DNA of 64,000 nucleotides from Peptoclostridium acidaminophilum DSM 3953. GTDB lineage: Bacteria > Bacillota > Clostridia > Peptostreptococcales > Peptostreptococcaceae. Position 1 is the first letter of the stretch; the number at the start of each line of letters is the position of its first letter. A program made the translations under genes and the position numbers. Below, one piece after another: positions 28,880 to 36,933 of this stretch. The stretch spans positions 124,001-188,000 of the forward strand of contig NZ_CP007453.1 of assembly GCF_000597865.1 (NCBI RefSeq). The letters run 5' to 3'. The notes below the pieces were generated by a model. It was not told the DNA's origin. It ran no database searches and saw only the letters and a program-made list of their open reading frames with translations.

Positions 28880-29091
28880 AGTCCCAGGACAGTTTTGTGT
28901 GGTTTGAACGAAAAATCTTTTGAGATTTTTTCAAGTCGCACCTTTTTCATGTCCTTCAACAGTCCCAGGACACTTAGTGAGGAAATGAACGAAAAAAAAC
29001 AGCAGATTTTTAGTCTGCTGTCGCTTGTATAAGGAAGAAGAAATTTATTATAAAAAAGTTCGTTCAAAGTGGCAGTTTCTGTCCTGGGACT
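28880..29091. promoter_or_regulatory. Divergent control region with three copies of a bipartite repeat
   Basis: AGTCCCAGGACA occurs at 28880-28891 and 28961-28972, and inverted at 29080-29091. In each copy it is followed, 10-13 bases on, by TGAACGAA (28905-28912 and 28986-28993, and inverted at about 29058-29066). The copies lie between the two divergent early operons. Hairpins lie between them (ACAGCAGA with CTGCTGT at 29000-29022; AAAAATC with GATTTTT at 28911-28930). Binding sites for a prophage regulator, or origin repeats, are the likely roles. Confidence 0.65.
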
Positions 29092-29139
29092 GATAGAGGG
29101 ACTTTTATGCCGCTCAAATCTTTATAAGGAGGTTCGCTT

Positions 29140-29598
29140 ATGAACGAACTGATGAGATGCAAATACGGTACTGGCGGAGTGGACAAGAAAAACAGCGAGG
29201 GCTATCCCGACCCTACCGCATACGAAGCGCTGACAAACATTAAAAAAGAAGAAAAAGCATTCAAACCAATCGTGTATATCTGCTCACCTTATGCGGGTGA
29301 TATAGAGAGAAATACAGAAAGAGCTAAGATGTATAGTCGATTCGCTGTTTTCGAGAGAAATGCCATTGCCTTCGCGCCACACCTGCTTTTACCTTTATAC
29401 CTTTCAGATGTTGATCCGGAAGAACGTGAGCTTGCACTGTTCATGGATCTAGTCTTTTTAGGTAAATGTAATGAGCTGTGGGTCTTTGGCGAGAATATCA
29501 CGAATGGCATGCAACGCGAGATTAATAAAGCCAAGAAGCGCCACATGACTATTCGCTATTTTACCGAGGACATGGAGGAGGTTGAATCATGCAATTAA
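29140..29598 (+). CDS. DUF4406-like protein
   Basis: A 152-residue protein whose C-terminal 100 residues (PIVYICSPYAGDIERNTERA to INKAKKRHMTIRYF) resemble the DUF4406 / DUF7768 fold. That fold is related to nucleoside 2-deoxyribosyltransferases. The first 45 residues are a separate linker-like stretch. AAGGAGG precedes the ATG. It opens the rightward early operon and overlaps the primase gene by 10 bases. A nucleotide-handling role is possible but not shown. Confidence 0.65.
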   Translation: MNELMRCKYGTGGVDKKNSEGYPDPTAYEALTNIKKEEKAFKPIVYICSPYAGDIERNTERAKMYSRFAVFERNAIAFAPHLLLPLYLSDVDPEERELALFMDLVFLGKCNELWVFGENITNGMQREINKAKKRHMTIRYFTEDMEEVESCN

Positions 29599-31841
29599 CG
29601 ATTTACACTGCAAACTTTACCGGCAATCAGAAGAACTGCCTCTATCCAAATAAAAGTATTGTTACTTCGGTGGATGAACTTAAGGAAGCTGTGAAGCTTG
29701 ACCACGTATGTGCGGAGTATAAGAACAACTACCGAAGCGCAGATAACTTCATTAAGTCTGATGTTATTGTCATGGATTGTGATAATGATCATACCGAAAA
29801 TCCGGATGAGTGGATAACGCCAGAGGCTTTGGATGAGCTTATGTCAGATGTCTCATATGCGATTGCTCCTAGCCGCAACAACATGATTTCAAAGGACGGA
29901 AAAACAGCACGACCTAAGTTCCATATCTACTTTTCTATAGAAGAGCTATCTGATGTGGAAGCATATGTGGCTATGAAAAGAGCAATCCATGCTCAGTTCC
30001 CATTCTTTGATGATAATGCTTTAGATGCAGCGCGTTTTATCTATGGCGCTGATGCCGGTGACGTTATTTGGCATGAAGGCTGGCTCACGATTGATGAGCT
30101 TTTTCAGAACGTTCCTACTCCTACCAAAATAGGTAGCAGCAGTTCTATACCTGAAGGCCGCCGCAATAATACCCTGTCTCGTTTTGCGGGACGTGTTGTT
30201 AAGCGATACGGCAGCACCAGTAAGGCCCACGAGATCTTCTTAGAAGAGGCGAAAAAGTGCGACCCTCCGATGGATGAAGAAGAACTTACTGCTATCTGGA
30301 ATAGTGCCATCAAGTTTGCCAGAAAGGTTCAAGGTCAGGATGGATACGTTCCTCCGGATGACTACAATTCAGATTTTGGCTCACTGCGGCCTTCCGACTT
30401 TTCTGATATTGGCCAGGCAAAAGTGCTGACACGTGAATACGGCAATGAGCTCTGTTACACGGATGCCACAGATTATCTTCGTTTTAACGGCGAGTTCTGG
30501 ATGGAATCAAGGCAGCAGTCGGTTGGCGCTATGGAGGAGTTCCTCGATTTACAGCTCCAGGATGCGCTTAGTGAGGTAGAAAGCACTCTGAATGCTTTAG
30601 TTGCCTTGGGTGAAAAAGAAGAAGATATCCTTGCTGGCGGCAAAAAGTATGAAGCCGCACTTTCGGGTGATCCATTAAAGGCATTTAAAAAATATCAGTC
30701 AGCGCTGGCTTATAAAACTTTTGTGATGAAGCGCAGAGATATGAAATATGTCATCTCAGCACTACAGGCCGCAAAGCCAATGCTGGAGATCAAAGTGAGC
30801 GACCTAGATAAAGACGAGTTTCTCCTTAACACGCCGGGAGTTACCTTTGATCTTCGAAAGGGACTGGCCGGTGGTCGTGCTCCTGATGCAGCAGATTATA
30901 TTACAAAGCAGACGACTGCTTCACCTGGGGATAAAGGTGAGCAGATTTGGCTAGATTCGTTGAATACCTTCTTCTGCAACGACAAAAAACTGATTGACTA
31001 TGTTCAGCAGATTGTTGGCCTCGCTGCAATTGGAAAAGTCTATCTGGAAGCAATTATCATTGCCTATGGCGGGGGACGCAATGGTAAGTCCACATTCTGG
31101 AACAGCATCTCTAGGGTGCTCGGTTCCTACAGCGGTGCCATCTCAGCAGATACGCTTACGGTTGGATGTCGGAGAAATGTAAAACCTGAAATGGCAGAAC
31201 TTAAGGGCAAACGTCTCATCATTGCTTCCGAGCTTGAAGAGGGCATGCGCCTGAACACATCCATCGTAAAGCAGCTTAGCTCAACCGATGAAATCGAAGC
31301 AGAGAAAAAGTATAAGGACCCGTTCAAGTTTGAACCTTCTCATACATTGGTACTTTACACAAACCACTTACCGAGAGTCGGTGCCAACGATGATGGTACC
31401 TGGAGGCGTCTTATCGTCATCCCGTTCAATGCAAAAATTGAGGGTAGGGGCGACATCAAAAACTTTGCAGACTACCTTGTTACGAATTCAGGACCATCCA
31501 TCATGAGATGGATCATTGAAGGAGCAAAGAAAGCTATTGAGGTTAACTACAACTTCGTTGTTCCAGCATGTGTTCAGGACGCCATTAAAGCATACAGAGA
31601 GAACAATGACTGGCTGGCTTCATTTCTGGAGGATTGCTGCGAAGTGGATAAGGCATTCCAGCAAAAGTCTGGCGAGTTTTATCAAGAATACAGGGCCCAT
31701 TGTGGGCGCAACGGTGAGTACACAAGGAGCACAACCGATTTCTATACTGCTTTGGAGACTGCCGGGTTTGAACGCAAAAAGACAAAAACAGGTAGCTCTG
31801 TTTATGGCGTACGTTTGAAAGCGGAAGATTTTCTTAACTGA
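29589..31841 (+). CDS. Phage primase-helicase (D5-type)
   Basis: This 750-residue protein joins two enzymes. The N-terminal third (VIVMDCDNDHTENPDEW and the ISKDGKTARPKFHIYFS region) fits the primase-like domain of phage and plasmid primases. The C-terminal half is a D5-type superfamily 3 helicase with Walker A (YGGGRNGKSTFWNSI), Walker B (LIIASELEEGM) and the sensor region (TLVLYTNHLPRVGANDDGTW). It would open and prime the phage origin. It sits downstream of the DUF4406-like gene and ahead of the VRR-NUC and SNF2 genes, a cassette common in Firmicutes prophages. Confidence 0.9.
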   Translation: MQLTIYTANFTGNQKNCLYPNKSIVTSVDELKEAVKLDHVCAEYKNNYRSADNFIKSDVIVMDCDNDHTENPDEWITPEALDELMSDVSYAIAPSRNNMISKDGKTARPKFHIYFSIEELSDVEAYVAMKRAIHAQFPFFDDNALDAARFIYGADAGDVIWHEGWLTIDELFQNVPTPTKIGSSSSIPEGRRNNTLSRFAGRVVKRYGSTSKAHEIFLEEAKKCDPPMDEEELTAIWNSAIKFARKVQGQDGYVPPDDYNSDFGSLRPSDFSDIGQAKVLTREYGNELCYTDATDYLRFNGEFWMESRQQSVGAMEEFLDLQLQDALSEVESTLNALVALGEKEEDILAGGKKYEAALSGDPLKAFKKYQSALAYKTFVMKRRDMKYVISALQAAKPMLEIKVSDLDKDEFLLNTPGVTFDLRKGLAGGRAPDAADYITKQTTASPGDKGEQIWLDSLNTFFCNDKKLIDYVQQIVGLAAIGKVYLEAIIIAYGGGRNGKSTFWNSISRVLGSYSGAISADTLTVGCRRNVKPEMAELKGKRLIIASELEEGMRLNTSIVKQLSSTDEIEAEKKYKDPFKFEPSHTLVLYTNHLPRVGANDDGTWRRLIVIPFNAKIEGRGDIKNFADYLVTNSGPSIMRWIIEGAKKAIEVNYNFVVPACVQDAIKAYRENNDWLASFLEDCCEVDKAFQQKSGEFYQEYRAHCGRNGEYTRSTTDFYTALETAGFERKKTKTGSSVYGVRLKAEDFLN

Positions 31842-31995
31842 GTTGCACCGAGTGTCACCGACCTATAAGGTGATGGTCGATGATAGTCTTATATAGAAAG
31901 TACCTATAGAGAGTTTTTAAGTAAAAAATAGCCTATAGGGGGTTTTATGGAGAGACTGTCATAGACCGTCACCATTGATTGATGGAGATATTGCG

Positions 31996-32277
31996 ATGAG
32001 AGAAAAAGAGATAGAAAAGAAGTTAACTTTGGAAGCAAAAAAGCGTGGCGGGCTGGCAGTGAAGTTTGTTTCTCCCGGCTTTGATGGCATGCCGGATAGA
32101 ATCCTTCTGATGCCTGGAGGAATTATAGCCTTTGTTGAAGTAAAAGCACCTGGCAAACACCCGCGTCCATTACAGTTGGCAAGGCACAAGCTACTAAGAA
32201 GTTTGGGATTTTTAGTTTTCATATTAGACGACGAGAGTCAGATTGGAGGGATTTTTGATGCAGTACAAACCACATGA
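31996..32277 (+). CDS. VRR-NUC domain nuclease
   Basis: This is a small protein of 93 residues, just the nuclease domain. It shows the pattern GFDGMPDRILLMPGG and then IAFVEVKAPGKHPRPLQ, in which the D, E and K form the PD-(D/E)XK active site. The domain is related to Holliday-junction nucleases and to FAN1. A GGAG precedes the ATG at 31996. The SNF2 helicase gene begins before this one ends. It probably processes branched DNA of the replicating phage. Confidence 0.88.
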   Translation: MREKEIEKKLTLEAKKRGGLAVKFVSPGFDGMPDRILLMPGGIIAFVEVKAPGKHPRPLQLARHKLLRSLGFLVFILDDESQIGGIFDAVQTT

Positions 32278-33631
32278 ATATCAAAAGTATGCGATAGACT
32301 ACATTGAATCTCATCCGGTGTCAGCTGTACTGCTTGATATGGGTTTAGGAAAAACGAGTATCGCCCTTACTGCAATCAATGACCTACTGTTTGATTATTT
32401 CGAAGCTCATAAGGTGTTGGTGGTAGCACCGCTTCGAGTGGCAAGAGATACGTGGCCTGCTGAAATTGAAAAGTGGGATCATCTATCCGACCTGATCATT
32501 TCTGTTGCAGTAGGTAGCACTGATGAACGGGTTAGGGCGCTAAAGGCTGCAGCAGATATCTATGTAATCAACCGTGAGAATCTTTGCTGGCTCATTGATG
32601 AGAGCGGGCTTCCATTTGATTTCGATACAGTCATTATCGATGAGCTTTCTTCCTTCAAAAATCATCAAGCCAAGCGCTTTAAGTCATTGATGAAGGTGCG
32701 TCCAAAAGTAAAACGCATTATTGGAATGACAGGAACACCAAGCAGCAATGGCCTAATGGATTTATGGGCTGAGTTTAAGTTGCTGGACATGGGCGCTAGG
32801 CTTGGAAGGTTCATCACAGCATTTCGCAGTAACTACTTTATGCCTGATAAGAGAAATGGTCAGATCATTTACAGCTATAAGCCACTTCCCGGAGCGGAGC
32901 AATGCATCTACCAGAAAATCTCCGATATTACGATTTCAATGAAGTCAACGGATTACCTTAAGATGCCTGAACTGATCAGCAGTGAATACGCCGTAATGCT
33001 TTCTGAAAAAGAGGCAGAGCGGTACGGTGAATTAGCAAGAGACCTTGTATTAGAGCTCCCTGGCGGTGAGGTTACTGCTGCAAATGCTGCGGCGCTTTCC
33101 AACAAGCTCTGTCAGATGGCCAACGGTGCCATTTATAACGACAATGGTGGAACAGAGGTTATTCATAATCAGAAGTTAGAGGCCTTGGAGGATATTGTTG
33201 AGGCGGCTGCCGGAAAGCCGATACTCGTGGCTTATTGGTATAAGCACGACTACGATAGAATCGTAGAAAAACTTCAGAACATAAAGGTCTCATTTTCCAA
33301 GTTAGACACTGCTGAAAGTATCCGCAAGTGGAACAACAAGGAAGTACCAGTCGGCTTAATTCATCCCGCATCTGCAGGACATGGTTTAAATCTTCAAGCC
33401 GGCGGCTCTTGTATTGTATGGTTCGGCCTTACCTGGTCACTAGAGTTATATCAACAGACAAATGCCAGGCTTTGGCGACAAGGGCAAACAGCTGAAACGG
33501 TTGTGGTGCAGCACATTGTTACAAAAGGTACTATTGATGAGCGTGTTTTAAGGGCTCTGTCCTTGAAGGATAAAAGCCAGTCAGCGCTTATCGATGCTGT
33601 CAAAGCTGATCTGCGAATGAGAGTCAAATAA
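32258..33631 (+). CDS. SNF2-family helicase-like ATPase
   Basis: This 457-residue protein has the double RecA fold. Walker A is GLGKTS (residues about 25-30), the DEAH-like box is VIIDELSSFK, motif III is GMTGTPSSNG, and motif VI is QTNARLWRQGQT near the C-terminal end. It lacks nuclease or binding domains, as usual for the phage version. GGAGGG precedes the ATG at 32258, and it overlaps the VRR-NUC gene by 20 bases. The two products probably act together on branched DNA. Confidence 0.9.
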   Translation: MQYKPHEYQKYAIDYIESHPVSAVLLDMGLGKTSIALTAINDLLFDYFEAHKVLVVAPLRVARDTWPAEIEKWDHLSDLIISVAVGSTDERVRALKAAADIYVINRENLCWLIDESGLPFDFDTVIIDELSSFKNHQAKRFKSLMKVRPKVKRIIGMTGTPSSNGLMDLWAEFKLLDMGARLGRFITAFRSNYFMPDKRNGQIIYSYKPLPGAEQCIYQKISDITISMKSTDYLKMPELISSEYAVMLSEKEAERYGELARDLVLELPGGEVTAANAAALSNKLCQMANGAIYNDNGGTEVIHNQKLEALEDIVEAAAGKPILVAYWYKHDYDRIVEKLQNIKVSFSKLDTAESIRKWNNKEVPVGLIHPASAGHGLNLQAGGSCIVWFGLTWSLELYQQTNARLWRQGQTAETVVVQHIVTKGTIDERVLRALSLKDKSQSALIDAVKADLRMRVK

Positions 33632-33680
33632 AGACAACCCATGCCAATCCGAGAGAAATAAATTATCGGAGGTACAGATT

Positions 33681-33893
33681 ATGAACCCTTATGAAGAATT
33701 AGCAAATGCCATAGTCGTTCTGGCTGCGAAGGACTACAGACGTGCTATTAAACAGTTGAAACGTAACTCGAAATACACACCAGCCCAGCAGCAAAAGAGT
33801 GAAGTCGAACGCTTCTTTCGCAGCGACTGGTGCAGAGAGCTCACTAGCGTTGATGGTGAATTCCTCATTGAGAAATCACAGCAGGAGGTTTAA
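33681..33893 (+). CDS. Small hypothetical prophage protein
   Basis: This 70-residue protein has GGAGGTACAG ahead of its ATG and touches the next gene by one base. The sequence is rich in charged residues (RRAIKQLKRNSKYTPAQQQK), with a fold probably all-helical. Similar small genes follow the SNF2 gene in related prophages. No function is known to me. Confidence 0.65.
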   Translation: MNPYEELANAIVVLAAKDYRRAIKQLKRNSKYTPAQQQKSEVERFFRSDWCRELTSVDGEFLIEKSQQEV

Positions 33894-34303
33894 TGATGAA
33901 AACAAGAGAATACTTAAACCAGTCATATAAGCTCGAAAAGCGTATCAATAGCAAGCTGGACCAGATATCCACTCTAAGAGCTATGGCGGAGAATATCTCA
34001 TCCACCATCAGCGACGTTCCTCCCAGCGGTACCCGAAACGTAAGCAGAACCCAGGATATCATTATTAAAATCATTGGCCTGGAAAACGAAATCAACGACG
34101 ATATCGACAGCCTGATTGAGGTAAAGCATGAAATTATGCACGCGATTAAGGGGGTGGACAACATCGACTGCCAGTTGCTTTTGGAGATGCGCTACCTTAG
34201 TTATCATACCTGGGAGCAGATCGCCGTTGACCTCGGCTACTGCATGGACAACGTGTTCAAGCTCCACAGGCGAGCATTGGACATGATTTCCTTTCCTGAA
34301 TAA
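33893..34303 (+). CDS. DUF1492-like sigma-factor-related protein
   Basis: This 136-residue protein has a coiled-coil N-terminal half and a C-terminal helix-turn-helix (LLEMRYLSYHTWEQIAVDLG then YCMDNVFKLHRRALDMI). The second half resembles sigma region 4, as in the DUF1492 / ArpU-like late regulators of Firmicutes phages. Such proteins often control transcription of late genes. It is the last gene of the early operon. A terminator follows. Confidence 0.75.
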   Translation: MMKTREYLNQSYKLEKRINSKLDQISTLRAMAENISSTISDVPPSGTRNVSRTQDIIIKIIGLENEINDDIDSLIEVKHEIMHAIKGVDNIDCQLLLEMRYLSYHTWEQIAVDLGYCMDNVFKLHRRALDMISFPE

Positions 34304-34311
34304 AAGCTAAA

Positions 34312-34348
34312 GAGGCTCGATGTTTTGCGACATCGGGCCTCCCGTTTT
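34312..34348. terminator. Terminator at the end of the rightward early operon
   Basis: GAGGCTCGATGT pairs with ACATCGGGCCTC around a short loop, followed by CCGTTTTG. The other strand gene at 34360-34506 ends 12 bases beyond. Confidence 0.7.
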
Positions 34349-34359
34349 GAAAGGAGTTA

Positions 34360-34506
34360 TTAATTGTCATCTTCAGCGTAACCATATACGGTGTTTTCAT
34401 GCCTGCAGTGTGGGCAGGTTAAGTAGGCATTCGGATTATCTCTGTCCTCCCACGGTAATGTCAGAACTCCGTCTGATAAAGATTGTCCACAATTTTCGCA
34501 TTCCAT
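34360..34506 (-). CDS. Small zinc-ribbon protein, 48 residues
   Basis: This short gene has two paired cysteine motifs (CENC at residues 3-6 and CPHC at 31-34), which suggest one zinc site. AAGGAGATACACACT precedes the ATG at 34506. It is encoded against the neighbouring early genes, with a membrane protein gene just upstream on the same strand. The function is unknown. Confidence 0.65.
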   Translation of the reverse strand: MECENCGQSLSDGVLTLPWEDRDNPNAYLTCPHCRHENTVYGYAEDDN

Positions 34507-34519
34507 AGTGTGTATCTCC

Positions 34520-34906
34520 TTATGCTTCTGTTACATGCTGAATATTGTTATTGGGAAGAACGCTTTCTTCGTGGGATTTAGGCTCCTGTCTCACTTCCGG
34601 AGGCAGGTTGTCCTTAAAGGCGTCCATAATGGCTTTGGCCTCTTCTTGCTGTTTAGATTTTTCACGTCCGTCTTTGATGAGCTTGGCAATTAGGAATATG
34701 AGCCCTGCACCGGCAGCGCCTACGACGACTCCCTGGAGCCTTCCGACCTTGATGTAGCTTTTGCCCTCGGCTTGAAAGTAATTAGCAATTCGGATGAGGC
34801 CCTGCTGCATGTCCCCGTTGCCGAGAACCTTGAGTGCGTGCGTCATCTGTGGCCCGGTCTGACCGCTGGCGGTGATAAGATCTGCAATTTGCATTGTTGT
34901 TGTCAT
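34520..34906 (-). CDS. Hypothetical membrane-anchored prophage protein
   Basis: This 128-residue protein has a predicted membrane helix (VVVGAAGAGLIFLIAKL, residues about 60-78) with a charged cytoplasmic tail rich in K, E and Q. GAGGGTACATC precedes the ATG. It shares its strand with the zinc-ribbon gene and points away from the adjacent regulator gene at 35064. This position resembles that of lysogeny-module genes, such as superinfection exclusion factors, but no family is recognised. Confidence 0.55.
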   Translation of the reverse strand: MTTTMQIADLITASGQTGPQMTHALKVLGNGDMQQGLIRIANYFQAEGKSYIKVGRLQGVVVGAAGAGLIFLIAKLIKDGREKSKQQEEAKAIMDAFKDNLPPEVRQEPKSHEESVLPNNNIQHVTEA

Positions 34907-35063
34907 GATGTACCCTCACTTTCATTTTCGATTAATTATTGACGAATCAGCTTTGATAGTTGTATTATATACTCATAAAAAAGATATGTATGTCTTTTAA
35001 CCTGTCGGTTTTGAATATATCATAGAGTATAAAAAGATGATTTTATCTCTTTCGAGGTGTAAT

Positions 35064-35807
35064 ATGGGAAAACACATAAAAAAGCAAGAACATAATGATA
35101 TGAGCCTGTTCAAGAATCGGTTATGGTCCTTAATGGGCGAAAAATACAATTCTCCGAAGCAGCTGGCTAAGGATCTATATGATGCTGGCCTCGTTGAGGT
35201 TAAGCAAAGAGAGAACTTTAACGATGAACGTGTTGATAAAAATAATGCTTACGGGAGCATAGAAAAGAAAATCCGTAAGCACTGTAATTCGGACACTGCT
35301 AGCGAGGTCCAGGGTGAGTTTATTCTTGCATACAGTCAGTTCTTCGGCTGCTCCGCCGATTATCTTTTGGGCTTTACGGATATTCGTACTAACAACATGG
35401 ATATCCGGCAGATCTGTGAGAAGACAAAGCTGTCCGAAGAAGCCGTGAAGCGTATTGTCGACAGTCCAGTGCAAACCGTCTGGTGGTCAAAGCTGTTTGA
35501 AACGCCGCTCTTCATCGACCTTCCCGCTGGCTGGCTACATATGCTTCGGGAATTGCATATCCGTCACGTTAAGCTGAAGGATGCAAAGCCTGAGCAAGAA
35601 ATCATGGACGAGCTTAAGGAGGTTAGTAATCTATCGCAATTTAGCTTAATCATGCATTCCGCCTTCAAAGCCGGTGTTGATGCAGAGACAGCCTCCTCTG
35701 CTTATTACGGTCACCTCGCAAAGATTAATGCCCGGGTCACTGACTACTTCCTGAAAGGAACCGAAGAACAATTTAATACAGCCGTCAAGCAGGACGATGG
35801 TCAGTAA
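35064..35807 (+). CDS. Probable prophage transcription regulator
   Basis: A 247-residue protein. Its N-terminal 100 residues contain an HTH-like region (NSPKQLAKDLYDAGLVEVKQ) and end FFGCSADYLLGFTD, a phrase typical of XRE repressors of Firmicutes phages. A long helical C-terminal domain follows. The ATG at 35064 behind GAGGTG is preferred over the ATG at 35037. It diverges from the membrane-protein gene across a 160-base AT-rich gap. It could be the repressor that binds the repeats at 28880-29091, but this is conjecture. Confidence 0.6.
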   Translation: MGKHIKKQEHNDMSLFKNRLWSLMGEKYNSPKQLAKDLYDAGLVEVKQRENFNDERVDKNNAYGSIEKKIRKHCNSDTASEVQGEFILAYSQFFGCSADYLLGFTDIRTNNMDIRQICEKTKLSEEAVKRIVDSPVQTVWWSKLFETPLFIDLPAGWLHMLRELHIRHVKLKDAKPEQEIMDELKEVSNLSQFSLIMHSAFKAGVDAETASSAYYGHLAKINARVTDYFLKGTEEQFNTAVKQDDGQ

Positions 35808-35868
35808 ATTCTAGTATTTTCTATTTAGATTGTTATGTTATGATAAAATCGGTAAGAGAATAAGGCTG

Positions 35869-35901
35869 AGCCTCGTGGGAGAAATCCTACGGGGCTTTTC
35901 T
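35869..35901 (+). terminator. Terminator after the regulator gene
   Basis: AGCCTCGTGGG pairs with CCTACGGGGCT around AGAAAT, followed by TTTCTT. It separates the regulator from the late operon. The same hairpin type appears before HNH genes in related phages. Confidence 0.75.
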
Positions 35902-35924
35902 TATGCCAGAAAGCGAGGTGTTTT

Positions 35925-36284
35925 ATGCCAAGAAAACCAAAACGACCATGTTCTTACCCTGGTTGTCCGGAGCTTACAGAGAACAGGTTTTGCGAGAAGC
36001 ATGCAAAGCAGGAAGCATCTCGTTATGAGAAGTATGATCGTAATCTCCACTCAAAGAAAAGGTACGGTCGTGCCTGGAAGCGCATACGGGATCGCTACAT
36101 CGAAGTCAACCCACTCTGCGAGGAGTGTATAAAGCAAGGACGAATGACTCAGGCAACCGAGGTGCATCACATCCTTCCACTTGCACGGGGAGGAACCCAT
36201 GACGAATCCAACCTCATGGCCCTTTGCACTCCTTGCCACTCCGCCATTACTGCGCGCGACGGGGACCGTTGGCACAACCGGTAG
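35925..36284 (+). CDS. Phage HNH endonuclease
   Basis: A 119-residue HNH nuclease. It has CSYPGCP plus FCEKH near the N-terminal end, then NPLCEECIKQ, EVHHILPLARGGTHDESNLM and CTPCH, the usual zinc site plus catalytic histidines. In HK97-like phages this nuclease sits next to the terminase genes and helps the large terminase cut at the cos site. Here it lies 115 bases ahead of the small terminase gene. It overlaps no other gene. Confidence 0.88.
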   Translation: MPRKPKRPCSYPGCPELTENRFCEKHAKQEASRYEKYDRNLHSKKRYGRAWKRIRDRYIEVNPLCEECIKQGRMTQATEVHHILPLARGGTHDESNLMALCTPCHSAITARDGDRWHNR

Positions 36285-36398
36285 GGGGGATCAAATCTCT
36301 ACAACCCTGTGCCCGGGGAACGGGCGTGGGGCTTCGTGTGAATTTTTTCAAAAGTTTTGGGGGGTATTAACCCCCTTGCTCAAATCGGAGGTGAAATA
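36285..36398 (+). other. Candidate cos (packaging) region
   Basis: This gene-free, G-rich stretch between HNH and small terminase reads GGGGGGATCAAATCTCTACA, then GCCCGGGGAACGGGC and GGGGGTATTAACCCCC. Phages with HNH-assisted terminases often have their cos site in just this place, with similar G-rich and CTCTACA-type wording. The cut position cannot be assigned. Confidence 0.4.
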
Positions 36399-36932
36399 GT
36401 GGGAAAAAGAGGTCCTCAGCCTGGCGCAGGCGGCAGGCCGCGAAAGGCACTAGCGGACAAGCTATTAGATGGCGGTTCTAAGAAGCTTCAAGTAGTCCCT
36501 CTACCTGAAGGTGATTCAGAAAGTGGATCAGAAATGCCAAAACCTGCTGACTGGTTGTCGGCTTCCCAAAAGAACGGACATCCATTGATAGCCAATGAAA
36601 TCTATACAGATACCTGGGGTTGGCTTGGAAAGCATAAGTGCAGCCATCTGGTCCCGAAACAACAAATAGAACAATATGCCATGAGTGCAGCTCGTTGGAT
36701 TCAGTGCGAACAGGCAATATCAGAATATGGTCTCTTGGCAAAGCATCCAACAACTGGTGCTCCGATTGCTTCTCCTTACGTAAGTATGGCGCAATCCTTC
36801 TCGAAACAAACTCACAGTTTATGGTCTCAAATATACGCAATAGTGCGTGAAAACAGCCTAACTTATTGCTCGAACTATACTCCTCAAGACGATCTAATGG
36901 AGCGGCTTCTTACCGCCCGGAAAGGAAAATAA
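36399..36932 (+). CDS. terS: Phage terminase small subunit, P27 family
   Basis: A 177-residue protein that begins MGKRGPQPGAGGRPRKALAD, the hallmark of P27-type small terminases. A helical body follows that includes WIQCEQAISEYGLLAKHPTT. The GTG at 36399 has CGGAGGTGA upstream. The longer frame from 36357 is rejected. It recognises the packaging site and loads the large terminase. The large subunit is separated from it by about 4 kb of DNA-modification and unknown genes. Confidence 0.88.
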   Translation: MGKRGPQPGAGGRPRKALADKLLDGGSKKLQVVPLPEGDSESGSEMPKPADWLSASQKNGHPLIANEIYTDTWGWLGKHKCSHLVPKQQIEQYAMSAARWIQCEQAISEYGLLAKHPTTGAPIASPYVSMAQSFSKQTHSLWSQIYAIVRENSLTYCSNYTPQDDLMERLLTARKGK

Positions 36933-36933
36933 C

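Noticed and set aside
28675-29067. Minus-strand frame of 130 residues in the divergent control region
   Set aside because: It covers the operator-like repeats and overlaps the next gene in another frame, with no ribosome site and odd composition.
28880-29091. CRISPR-like repeats
   Set aside because: There are only three copies, at uneven spacing and in both orientations, with no cas genes nearby.
36700-36933. SAM riboswitch before metK
   Set aside because: The gene starts one base after the small terminase gene, so there is no room for a leader.
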